Shown one piece after another: positions 54,075 through 64,000 of a DNA stretch of 64,000 nucleotides. The position numbers and the translations under genes are program-made. This DNA comes from Nemertoderma westbladi (lineage: Eukaryota > Xenacoelomorpha > Nemertodermatida > Nemertodermatidae), in the NCBI GenBank assembly GCA_032718475.1, contig JAUCBJ010009031.1, forward strand, positions 1-64,000, given 5' to 3'. Each line of letters opens with the position of its first letter. Within the stretch, counting starts at the first letter, position 1. The notes beneath the pieces were generated by a model. That model was given only the letters and a program-made list of their open reading frames with translations, had not been told where the DNA came from and did not search any database.

Positions 54075-54814
54075 TGCAAATCAACTTGGACCGAGATAGA
54101 AGTCCTGACAGAGTCACTAACACAACAGTCAATTGGGAAAGTTAAATTTGCGTGCGGCTTCTGTTCGGCACTAAAAATTGCGAAACTTGAGGAGGAGAAC
54201 CTCGACCTTCAGCAAACAACAGATGCCAACAAACGTGACGTCCATGACGTAGAAACCAAAAGGGAGGAAGACTTATCTGCACTACGTAGCGAAATCGATG
54301 TACGACTGGACGAGATAGAAATAGTACAGTCGGATGTTTACACAAAACTGGAAACCCTAGACATGGCAAACCCTCTGGATAAATCATCCATAACTGGGAC
54401 AACCAATGATGAAAACCCGACTACGTGGATTGAAGTTGTTCGTAAGAACTCAAAGGCTGTGAAAGAACTACAAAAGCAAAACACAACCCAACAATGCAAT
54501 CACCCCGTTCCAACACCAAATCCGAACGCAGATTATGTTACTATTGAAAGAGCAATTCGCGAGAATGATTTACGGAAACGTAACGTTGTCATCAGGTGAC
54601 TTTCTGGTGACAATGCTGCTAACTCACAAAGACAGCAACGTGAGACAGATGAGAAATATATACAAAAGTCGATTGGTGACATCACAGGTTGCCTTAACCT
54701 ATGCCGCCTCGGAAAACACAGAGATGATGGATCTCCACGACCCCTGCTATTATCATTTGTGTCTAATGAGAACGCGAACATTGTATTGGCGATTAAATCA
54801 TTTGTTAGGAATGG
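54075..54814 (+). pseudogene. LINE-X ORF1, middle segment
   Basis: Continues the frame from 41276. It completes two CX2C pairs (CSFC-K and CGFC) of a PHD-like zinc finger followed by a coiled coil (LKIAKLEEENLDLQQ and onward), then an RNA-binding ORF1-type domain (RKRNVVIR, RLGKHRDDGSPRPLLLSF). TGA at 54597-54599 interrupts it; it ends at the LINE-Y insertion. PHD plus coiled coil plus RRM-like domain is a known ORF1 layout in CR1-like LINEs, where it acts as nucleic-acid chaperone. Confidence 0.7.
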
Positions 54815-56216
54815 GGAGCGCTATTATTTATAATAATAGCCCTATAGGGGGGAGCCCTATAGCTATAGCCTCAATATTTAGTGAATTATTTGAGTATATT
54901 ATCCTATCTCGTATTGAATCACAGTTAATTGTAAGCGATTATCAGTACTCGTTTAAACGCCGTTGTGGTACAGAATTGTGCATTTTACCCTCAAGGAGAT
55001 AATTGATTATTATTTATATAACGGTTCTTCAGTATATGTGTGCTTTGTGGACTCTAGCAAAGCATTTGATCGAATACTACATGATAAACTTTTTGAGAAA
55101 CTTCTCCTCAAGAGTATACCCAAGTATATTGTTAGGGTATTAGCTTATTGGTACAGAAAGCAAACATTGCAGGTCAAATGGGGTGAATCTTTTTCTAGTC
55201 CTTTTACTGTATCAAATGGGGTTAAGCAGGGGGGTATTTTGAGTGGATACTTATTTAACGTATACATGGATCAACTCAGTTACGATTTAGTGGATACCAA
55301 TGTGGGGTGCTTATTAGACGGTTGTAGATTAAATCATATAATGTATGCAGACGATATATGTCTCATCTCTAATTCCGCTATTGGTTTGCAGTCTCTTATC
55401 AATTGTTGCTTTAGTTATGTTGTAAATCACAATATTATTTTCAATCTAAAGAAAACCAAGGTCATGTATTTTTTGTCTAGTAGTTATAGTAATAATGGTG
55501 TTATTCCTTTCTTTTTATATGGTAAACAGATTTCCAGAGCTCACAAATGGGTATATTTAGGGCACTTATTTCATGAGAGTAGGGATGATGATTATGACAT
55601 CAAGAAAGCTAATAGAGGGTTATACGCAAAGGCAAATACATTAGTTCGAAAATTTAAATGCTGTTCTATATCAGCTAAAGTTACTTTGTTTCGTGCATTT
55701 TTAACTACGGTATATTGTAATTCATTGTGGTCACGTAGCAATTACTCTTCTGTAGTGTATAATCGTTTAAAGGTGGCGTATAATAGGGCGGCTAGGTTGT
55801 TATTCTCCATACAAAGTGGTTACAGTATGTCCCTCTTTTTTGGAAATAACAATCTACCATGTTTCATACATATCCGTCATAAATCGATTAGGAGTTTATT
55901 TACCAGAGTAGATGCGAGTAATAATAAACTTATCCAAGCGGTCACCAGGGTAACGTCCGCTACGTCGCGGATACGGGCCATGCTGGACTCTAGCCTACTG
56001 TACTAAGGGCATTTTTATTATATTACCTAAAAAAATATGCAATATATTTTTTTACTCGATGCTTACATAGTAAGCCTACCCTATACCCTACCATACATTA
56101 CATACGTTGATTTAATTATAATAATACAATTTATTGTTTTACTGTGCTATATGGACGTCTGTATTATGTATTTAATTTTACTGATGTCTGGAATAAATAA
56201 ATAAATAAATAAATAT
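54815..56216 (+). mobile_element. LINE-Y: 5'-truncated non-LTR retrotransposon
   Basis: Sits inside LINE-X ORF1 in the same orientation. It has a partial RT ORF, about 200 bp of 3' untranslated sequence and an (AAAT)n tail ending near 56216. No clear target duplication is seen. Confidence 0.75.
54835..56006 (+). pseudogene. LINE-Y reverse transcriptase (truncated, frameshifted)
   Basis: The first 150 bp (IAIASIFSELFEYIILSRIE, SDYQYSFKR) are in one frame and the rest in another, shifted near 54985. RT motifs: VCFVDSSKAFDRI, VKQGGILSGYLFN and the YADD box, followed by the thumb (KTKVMYFLSS, WVYLGHLF) and C-terminal region. N-terminal endonuclease and RT motifs 0-1 are absent. Confidence 0.85.
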
Positions 56217-56372
56217 TTAGATCTCGATTTGTCAAAATACGAACGTGAGGAAGAGTATAAGGCCAGACAAAAGCGCTGGCAAAGGAATAAACATGACTCA
56301 TTAAACCTTACTTCTGTAAACCAGGCCACTTCCCATGCCCACTCCATGAATAGCTCAGAGAGAGTGGACTGA
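56217..56372 (+). pseudogene. LINE-X ORF1, 3' segment
   Basis: Frame zero resumes after LINE-Y with DLDLSKYEREEEYKARQKRW, a typical ORF1 C-terminal segment, and stops at TGA 56370-56372, 18 nt before ORF2. Confidence 0.7.
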
Positions 56373-56390
56373 CTATTTACCAGCTGTACA

Positions 56391-57262
56391 ATGTCCGGTA
56401 CTCCGTCCGTGGCGACTCCACCACCCAGTACCCAGTTCGTGGCAACTCCGCCACCCGCTACCCCGTCCGTGGCGACTCCGCCACCCGGTACCCCGAACAT
56501 GGCGACTCCACCACCCGGTACCCCGTTGGTGGCGACTCCACCACCCCATACCCCGTCCGTGGCGACTCTGCCACTCGGTACCCCGACCGTGGCGAATCTG
56601 CCACCCGGTACCCCGACCATGGCGACTCCGCCACCCAGTACCCTGTCCGTGGCGACTCCACCACCCGGTACCCCGTCCATGACGACTCCGCCACCCGGTA
56701 CCCTGTCAGTAGTGACTACCAAACCCGGTACCCCATCCGTGGCGACTCCACCACCTGGTACCCCGTCATTGGTGACTCCGCCACCCGATACCCCATCGGT
56801 GGCAACTCCGCCACCCGATACCCCATCGGTGGCGACTCAGCCACCCGGTACCCCATCCGTGGCGACTTCGCCACCCGGTACCCTGTCCATGGCGACTCCC
56901 AAACCCGGTACCCTGTTCGTGGCGACTCTGCCACCTGGTACCCCATCCGTGGCACCTCCGCCACCCGATACCCCGTCGGTGGTGACTCCGCCACCCGATA
57001 CACCGTTCGTGGCGACACCAAAACCCGGTACCCCGTCCGGGGCGACTCCGCCACCCAGTACCCTGTCCGTGGCGACTCCCAAACCCGGTACCCTGTCCGT
57101 GGCAACTCCGCCACCCGGTACCCCATCCGTGGCGACTAAGCCACCCGGTACCCAGTCCATGGCGACTCCGCCACCCGGTACCCCATCCGTGGCGACTCTG
57201 CCACCCGGTACCCATCCGTGGCGACTCCACCACACGGTACCCCGACCGTGGCAAATCCACCG
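56391..57262 (+). repeat. 30-bp minisatellite in LINE-X ORF2
   Basis: About 28 units near GTGGCGACTCCGCCACCCGG plus TACCCCGTCC. In frame it encodes SVATPPPGTP. GTGGCGACTCCGCCAC is itself an inverted repeat (GTGGCG-ACTC-CGCCAC), so each unit can form a hairpin. Confidence 0.95.
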
Positions 57263-59736
57263 TCTCCACCGCACAGGACCTCACCAGCGCTGGTATCTAT
57301 GGACACAAAGCAGCTTCATATTCTCTACACGAATGCGTACTATTTGCGCAACAAACTCCATGATCTACAAACACGGATTTCAAGTTTCCAACCTGTCATT
57401 ATTGCAATAACTGAAGTTTTGCCTAAAAATAGTTTATTTGATATCAGTATAAAAGATTATGCTCTGAATGGATATAATAGTGAACATCATAATCTGGTCT
57501 TAAGTTGCATTTATTGTAGTCCTAACTCCTGCTCCCACAATAATAAAGAGTTAATCAACTGTATTAATGATATGTGCAAAGACCACAACCCTACACAAAT
57601 AATACTAGTTGGCATTTTCAATATGTCTGATACACAATGGACTACTTTACAAACACCAAACTTAGATGAATCAGAACTTCTTTGCTGTTTTCAAGATAAC
57701 TACTTGAGCCAACACGTCGACCAACCAACTCGCCTCCGTGAAGGCAACACTCCACGAATCCTGGACCTAGTCCTAACATCTGAGTGTGACATGGTTGATA
57801 ACATTTCCTATACATCACCCCTTGGCGCGAGTGACCATGTTGTACTGGAGATAAGTTTGACCATGGTTGCAAGTCCACCACCAGTTGCATCAGAATATAA
57901 AGTATTATCCCAAGCAAACTATAGCGCAATGGCGACCTATATCAAGTCGTCTTTCAACTGGATAGAAATTCTATCTCCAATGGATACTACAGAGGCATGT
58001 GCGTTTTTGTATGAAACTCGTGACTATTGTATTCATAAATACACACCCGTTAAAAAACATCGATCACACAACTACCCAAAATGGATGACTAAGGATGTCT
58101 GCAAGGTCATTGCACTGAAAACATCTGCATGGCGAAACTTCCGCAGAACAGATTCAACTTCTGCCTACAACAAGTACAAACAAAGACGCAATATTTGCAA
58201 CGCTATTGTAATAAAATCCAAACAAGATTACGAGCGCTCAGTAGCATTGGCAGCCAGCAAAGACCCTAAACAGTTCTGGAAATTTGTGCGGTCTAAAACG
58301 AAGTCTCGTGGTACAATAGCTTCACTGAAAGACAAACAAGGTAATATTGCAACATCTAACATCGATAAAGCAGAAGCAATATTGAATCAGCAATATTTTT
58401 CTACATTTACTACCGAGGATACAGATACTGTTCCTGATATATCGAACTCCGTGCCAGAAGCAAAAATTAGCTCAGTAGAATTTACACCAAATGTAGTCGA
58501 AGACGCTGCATCACAAATATATGCATCGGGGGCCCCTGGTCCTGATGGAATCTTCCCTATACTGATAGTGACACTCATTTTTGTGTTGGCTCTACCCCTC
58601 TCCATTATTTTTCAGGTAAATGTATAGATGTTGCATACCTGGATTTCCTGAAAGCCTTCGACACTGTTCCTCACCAACGATTGCTAAAAAAGATGGAGAA
58701 AATGGGGATTTCTGGTTCACTACTTGTATGGCTTAAGTCGTTCATTATAGGTCGCTCACAACGAGTTGTAGTTGGCGGGGTTCATTCTAAATGGGTACCC
58801 GTGCTCAGTGGGGTACCCCAAGTGAGTATATTGGGCGTTCTCTGCTACCTGGGTTTTGTAAACGACTTACCTGACATCACAACATGGATAATACACCTAT
58901 TCGCAGACGATACTAAGAACAGCGCCATTTTCACGCCATCGCCATACCTAACCAATGGGTCTCTACAAAACGACCTCGACAACCTTTACCGATGGACTGT
59001 AGTGTGGCAGCAGCTTTTTAATAATGATAAAAATGACAAAATTATGCACATAGGAAGGACAAACCCAAATTTTTGTACACACTAGGAGATACCAGCAACC
59101 AGCATCACCTTGCAGAAACCACAACAGAAAAAGATATCGGTGTTTACTTCCAAAACGATCTCCATTTCGGTACTCACATCGCCAAGATGGTCAAGAAAGC
59201 AAACTGCCACCTCAGCTTGATATACCGCAGCTTTAGCCATATAGATGGTGATATATTTCTCAGCCTATATAAGAGTATGGTTTGCCCTGTTCTAGAATAC
59301 ACATCAGTGGTTTGGTCTCCAAAGAAAATAGGCGAAATGAGACTCATTGAGGGAGTGCTACGCCGTGCGACTCGACTTGTTAAAGGTCTCCATGACCTCT
59401 ATTACCCATTACGTGGGCCTACCAACGTTGGAATATCGGCATCACCGCGCCGATATGATCCAGGTTTACAAACTACTGACGGGCCTCGATAACGCGGACT
59501 ATCGCACCTCCTATTTCACACTGGATCCCTCTAGTCGCCGCTACCACTCTCTGAAGTTATTTAAACCTCGGGCGCGTCTTGCGCTATGTAACGAGACCTT
59601 TAGCTTTCGAGTAATCGATGACTGGAACCGTTTAACCGAAACTGTAGTTTCATCACCGACACTGAACACATTTAAATCAAGGCTAAATAAACACTATAAA
59701 AATTTACCATTGAAATTTTATCCGTCCTGGTGGTAG
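56391..59736 (+). pseudogene. LINE-X ORF2: repeat-rich N-terminus, endonuclease, RT
   Basis: Starts at ATG 56391 with about 28 decapeptide units (SVATPPPGTP). A 1-bp loss near 57212 shifts the frame into the endonuclease ORF (to 58627): LYTNAYYLRNKL, IIAITE, then GIFN where the family has GDFN (catalytic Asp lost), and GASDHVVL. RT begins (SGAPGPDGIFP), but the finger region is deleted at about 58617, where YLDFLKAFDTVPHQRLL follows in another frame. GVPQVSILG and FADDTK follow, with shifts near 59080 and 59400 before the C-terminal domain ending at 59736. CR1/jockey-type by these motifs. Not functional. Confidence 0.85.
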
Positions 59737-60300
59737 CACTAAGGTAGCAGCAATAAATCCCCAATAACTCCATATTAATTTTAATTTGTAGCGCCTCATT
59801 CGTATTTTTTATGTATTAAACAATTACTTAACTTTATTGAAACATTTTTTAAACTCGTTCTCATTTGTTTTTACTTAATTGACTTAACAAATTCAGAGTA
59901 TTAATTTTAATTTATAGCGCCACATTCTTACTTTTTATGTATGAAATAATTACTTAATTTTAACTTTATGGAAACATTTTTTAAACTCATTCACACTTGT
60001 TTTTTTACTTAATTGCCTTAATCTGCTAAGGTCGTAATCTATTTATCATATAATTACAAAATAATATTGTCATTTGCTGTCTTAAATATGGTCAATTGCT
60101 GTCAATCCAATTTTTATTTATTTTTTAATTATGTTAGTTAATCTTCCATATTTTATACATTATGTATATCTCATATATTTTACTCGATTTTACAGTACCA
60201 CTACCAGTATCTTTATATTTTATTCCTACCAGGTTGTCAGTCACCTACGTTTACTCTCATTGTCGATTTATGGGTGCTAAAAGTGCATACTTTCCTCATC
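59737..60300 (+). other. LINE-X 3' untranslated region and junction
   Basis: AT-rich. A direct duplication of about 125 bp is present (ATTAATTTTAATTTGTAGCG at 59775, ATTAATTTTAATTTATAGCG at 59900). The LINE-X 3' end and the gypsy LTR end both lie somewhere between about 60030 and 60380; I cannot place them. Confidence 0.5.
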
Positions 60301-60384
60301 ACCCTTTAAACTATTAAACTATTATCGGGATCCTTATAACCCCCGAGATTCTCAACCCAATGGGCCTGACGATCCTGATGATGT

Positions 60385-60691
<307 letters not shown>

Positions 60692-60702
60692 ACTCCCCTT
60701 TT
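60692..60702 (-). promoter_or_regulatory. Polypurine tract of the gypsy element
   Basis: AAAAGGGGAGT in minus orientation, between pol and the presumed LTR. Confidence 0.6.
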
Positions 60703-60835
60703 CAAATGTTTACAAAATATATATAAGACAAACCCATCACCATTTCAAATAATACAGTTATATGATAGGTTATTGCATATGTTTTCCTTTAACTTTAAAA
60801 CTGAAAGTATAACTCATGTAAGATGATAATAACAA

Positions 60836-63800
60836 TTATTCTATATTGAATGTTACATGCTTCTTTTTATTACGTAGTTCATAGGGTTTGCGTATAAATG
60901 ATTCACTGTTGGGTTCGTTCGAGTGATCATCAGTTCGATTGTTATCGATTGGTATATAGTTGTGGCGTAAAAACCTTCGGTTCCGCCAATATGTCCTTCC
61001 AGAGGTGAGTTTTACCATGTAATCTCGCCTCTTCCCAACTGCTACGATTTCCCCTGTCTTGACCCACCGTTTGTTTGATGGATCTTGAATCCGGACTTTA
61101 TCGCCAACCCGGAATGGTTTTAAGTCATGTGCTGTGGCGTTATAATATGATATATTATACAAATCATTTGCAGTATCGGTATCTTTTTCTTCATTTTCAT
61201 CAGATAGGTCCTGCCATTTTTTTGAGAATGTACTCTGATGGACAGGTATTCGGGAGCGTAGATTAAAACCGAATAATATTTGATTAGGGGACTTTCCATC
61301 TGCCCTAGGAGTATTTCTAAGTTCTAGTAATGCCTCTGCAAATTCTTCGCTATCAATATGGGTGGTAGGCATCTTGGCAAGCATATTCTTTATTGTCTTT
61401 ACTGATATTTCTGCATGCCCATTACTTTGATGATAATGTGGTGTACTAGGAGTCCAATTGACGCCCCAACGTTTCAAAAAGTCGCGGAATTTTGAGGAGG
61501 CAAACTGTGGGCCTCCATCTGTTCTCAAAGTTACTGGAACACCAGTATCTACAAACCATTTTCTTATAACTTGAATTACCTGCGATGCGTTAGGATCATG
61601 TGCCCATTCCGCAACACAAGGGTATCCTGAGAACCTATCACAGTAAACGAGATATAGACGCCCTCCTAAGTGAAACAAATCAGCAGATACTGATTCAAAG
61701 GGTCTAGTTGTTGTATTATCGGATAACATTGTCTCTTTTGGTAAACTCTGTCTACGTTCCTGACATAGTTGACACAAGTTTATCATTTGCGTAATCTCGT
61801 TGTTTATGCCTGGCCAGAATATTGCTGAACGCGCCCTCTGTTTTGTGCGTATAATGCCCTGGTGTGAGGCATGTAACCTGTTTAATATTTCTTTCTGATG
61901 AGATTTAGGGATTACCAGGCGTGTGCCATATAATACCAGCCCATTGTCCAAGTATAGTTGATCATGCATCGATCGAAATTGTTGAACATATATTGGTGCT
62001 TTGTTTAGATTAACGAAATCAGTAGATATTGCTTGTATTAGGGATTGATAATCTTCATCTTGTTCAGCCGCTTTCTGTAATTCTTTAATTAGGGGATCTG
62101 TGCAATAATTTTCTTCTGTTAGACTAATTAATGCAATATGTGTCGATGAATTTTGGGGAGGTTGGGTGTCTTCGTCATTGCCATTGGAAGGATTATCTAC
62201 TGGAGCCCGGCTGAGAGCATCGGCAATTGAGTGATTTTTTCCTTTACACCATGCCACGGAGAATTGATATCGTGATTGTAAATCAGATTTAATTCGTTGG
62301 AGGCGTGCGTTTTCGATTTGACCAATTGTATAATTATTGAATATAGTCAATAGAGGGCGATGATCGGTGACAACTACAAAATGGGATAAGCCTGCCACAT
62401 ATAGGTTACACTTAGTAATTGCGTATTTCATGGCTAAAGCCTCTAGTTCAATCGTCGAATATCGCGATTCTGCATCGCTCAAATATCTGCTTCCGCATAA
62501 CACTAATCGCCATTGAGAACTATGTTTTTGAAGCAAAACGAACCCCAGACCGTATAGTCTTGAAGCATCTGTCTCTATACGGGTTTCTTTACTCGCATCA
62601 AAATGGGCTAAAATTGGGGAACTTGTGAGTACTTTCTTCACATCCTGAAATGCGATAGAGTGATTTTCTAGCCAGATGTATTCATTACGTGTTTTCAGCA
62701 AGTCACGTAATGGTATTGTTACCTCGGATATTTTATCATTGAAGTTCCCCAGCTGATTGACCATTCCCAGAAATGATCTCAGTTCACTAATATTTCGGGG
62801 TTCCGGAAAGTCTTTGATGGCCTTTACTTTATCGGGTTCGACCTCTATGCCATCAGTTGATATGATAAAACCTGCGAATTTAACACGATGCAGTGCTAAT
62901 TTAAACTTACGTTGATTGAGAGTTACACCAAACTCTCTGCATCTTTCTAAGAGTTCTTCAACACGACGAATATGGGTATCAAGATCTTTATCGACTATGA
63001 GAATGTCGTCTACTATCTTATGGATATTCTCAATTCCATCGAATGCTAAATCTCCCCTTAGATTAAAACTATCCCCTGTGGCAATGTAGCCCATTGGGGC
63101 ACGGCAATATCTAAATCGCCCCCAGGGTGTTATAAATGTTGTATAATCACGACTATTTTCATCCAGTGCCAGTTGCCAATACCCATGCGCCGCATCCACT
63201 TTCGTAAACCACAAAGAATTGGGCGCTATCTCTGATACCACATCAAATGGTGATTTTGCATTATGTACTGGGCGTTTTACTTGGCAATTTAATTTTGTAA
63301 AATCTGCCGTTATGCGTATCCCTCCACATGGTTTAGGTACGCAGACCATGGGATGACACCAGGCCACTGGCCTGTCTCCTATTCGCTCAATAATACCTGC
63401 TTCCAGCATATTATCGATGGATTTCTTTGCCTCTTCACGATAGGAGAATGGTATTGTTCTAGCAGTATGAACTGCAAACGGTTTTGCATTTTCTTGTAAT
63501 TCAATAGTCATGGGGGGCCCTCCCATGACTCGCAACTCACCTTTTGATTTAAATACATCAGAGAATTTTGACAATAATTCTGTTTCTGTAATTTTTATGA
63601 AATTTTGTTCTGAGACATTATTACAATTCAATTCTGGCTGTGATGCTGTAGAAGTTTGTACAGCAGGTACAATGTTAGGTAATTGTACTGGGAAGTTTTC
63701 ATAAACTAAGCCCAAACCAATACATGCGCTAAGAGAAATATAAACATCCTTATCTGGAATATTTCTACAAAAAATAAAAGTTTCTTTGTGTTTCTGTGAT

Positions 63801-63994
63801 CCCAACATAATAAATAAGTCAAAGCATCCAATCACGTCTAATTTGGATCCATTAACACCTTCAACAGTTTCATTAAATTTATTTAACTTTGATTCATCGA
63901 TGCCAAGACTAGTTAACATTGAAATACCAGATACAGTGGCCTGAGCACCAGTGTCGGCTGTAATACATTGTTCGCCTAGGAATGTATTATTCAA
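60836..63994 (-). CDS. pol: Ty3/gypsy pol polyprotein (PR-RT-RH-IN), open at window edge
   Basis: 1052 codons, reading frame still open at the right edge, so its true start lies outside. Order: retropepsin-like ITADTGAQATVSG at the start; RT with FTKVDAAHGYWQL and the box IVDDILIV; RNase H with ETDASRLYGLGFVLL and TDHRPLL; integrase with an HHCC-type zinc region (HQGIIRT...CQLCQERR), core motifs in DLFHLGG, RTDGGPQF and HAEISVKTIK, and a C-terminal region LKPFRVGDKVRIQD. Domain order RT-RH-IN and these motifs define Ty3/gypsy. No break is seen. Gag would be upstream, beyond 64000. Confidence 0.92.
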   Translation of the reverse strand: MNNTFLGEQCITADTGAQATVSGISMLTSLGIDESKLNKFNETVEGVNGSKLDVIGCFDLFIMLGSQKHKETFIFCRNIPDKDVYISLSACIGLGLVYENFPVQLPNIVPAVQTSTASQPELNCNNVSEQNFIKITETELLSKFSDVFKSKGELRVMGGPPMTIELQENAKPFAVHTARTIPFSYREEAKKSIDNMLEAGIIERIGDRPVAWCHPMVCVPKPCGGIRITADFTKLNCQVKRPVHNAKSPFDVVSEIAPNSLWFTKVDAAHGYWQLALDENSRDYTTFITPWGRFRYCRAPMGYIATGDSFNLRGDLAFDGIENIHKIVDDILIVDKDLDTHIRRVEELLERCREFGVTLNQRKFKLALHRVKFAGFIISTDGIEVEPDKVKAIKDFPEPRNISELRSFLGMVNQLGNFNDKISEVTIPLRDLLKTRNEYIWLENHSIAFQDVKKVLTSSPILAHFDASKETRIETDASRLYGLGFVLLQKHSSQWRLVLCGSRYLSDAESRYSTIELEALAMKYAITKCNLYVAGLSHFVVVTDHRPLLTIFNNYTIGQIENARLQRIKSDLQSRYQFSVAWCKGKNHSIADALSRAPVDNPSNGNDEDTQPPQNSSTHIALISLTEENYCTDPLIKELQKAAEQDEDYQSLIQAISTDFVNLNKAPIYVQQFRSMHDQLYLDNGLVLYGTRLVIPKSHQKEILNRLHASHQGIIRTKQRARSAIFWPGINNEITQMINLCQLCQERRQSLPKETMLSDNTTTRPFESVSADLFHLGGRLYLVYCDRFSGYPCVAEWAHDPNASQVIQVIRKWFVDTGVPVTLRTDGGPQFASSKFRDFLKRWGVNWTPSTPHYHQSNGHAEISVKTIKNMLAKMPTTHIDSEEFAEALLELRNTPRADGKSPNQILFGFNLRSRIPVHQSTFSKKWQDLSDENEEKDTDTANDLYNISYYNATAHDLKPFRVGDKVRIQDPSNKRWVKTGEIVAVGKRRDYMVKLTSGRTYWRNRRFLRHNYIPIDNNRTDDHSNEPNSESFIRKPYELRNKKKHVTFNIE

Positions 63995-64000
63995 TGTATA

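Overview
The window looks like genomic DNA from an invertebrate metazoan. It is packed with retrotransposons and tandem repeats and holds only two recognisable host gene pieces. The evidence for a eukaryote is intron-split genes with consensus splice sites, several classes of LTR and non-LTR retrotransposon, kilobase-scale satellites, and no bacterial gene layout. The species cannot be fixed from sequence alone.

Layout. 1-2785 is the 3' end of an LTR retrotransposon (element A): a zinc-knuckle accessory ORF, polypurine tract and LTR. 3527-9388 is a 33/34-bp satellite of about 170 units. 9444-13400 holds two partial copies of an RTE-like LINE on the minus strand. 13833-14667 (minus) is the first two exons of a RING/TRAF-type zinc-finger gene; a 53-bp minisatellite has multiplied its exon-2 splice donor. 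15467-18579 (minus) is the last two exons of a Lys/Arg-rich low-complexity protein with eleven 28-residue repeats.

18817-37884 is a giant, young BEL/Pao-type LTR retrotransposon of about 19 kb (element D). It has gag (two in-frame stops), an intact 1835-codon pol, then two extra ORFs where env would sit: ORF3 (no recognised domain) and ORF4 (three zinc knuckles and a basic tail). Its left LTR lacks U3. Its internal region carries 12 copies of a 20-bp palindromic motif, in all three reading frames and in UTRs. 37885-40230 is an 18-bp tandem array that can encode (IPSTVD)n.

From 41276 to about 60.1 kb lies a CR1/jockey-like LINE (LINE-X) broken by two nested insertions. The first is element B (41393-54069, minus), a BEL/Pao element with a perfect 5-bp target duplication (CATTC); its 1657-codon gag-protease ORF runs in frame across the loss of RT, most of RNase H and integrase. 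The second is LINE-Y (54815-56216). LINE-X ORF2 begins with a 30-bp minisatellite coding for a Pro/Thr-rich stretch. The right edge (from about 60385 to the end, minus) is a Ty3/gypsy element: pol, polypurine tract and the start of a 3' LTR holding a (CCCCGA)n array.

How parts relate: elements A, B and D look like one lineage of BEL/Pao elements. A and D share the downstream zinc-knuckle ORF, B keeps a remnant of it, all three have a PPT ending in GGAGCGG directly before TG, and A and B share LTR sequence. D appears potentially autonomous apart from stops in gag; B could only move if RT and integrase came from another element.
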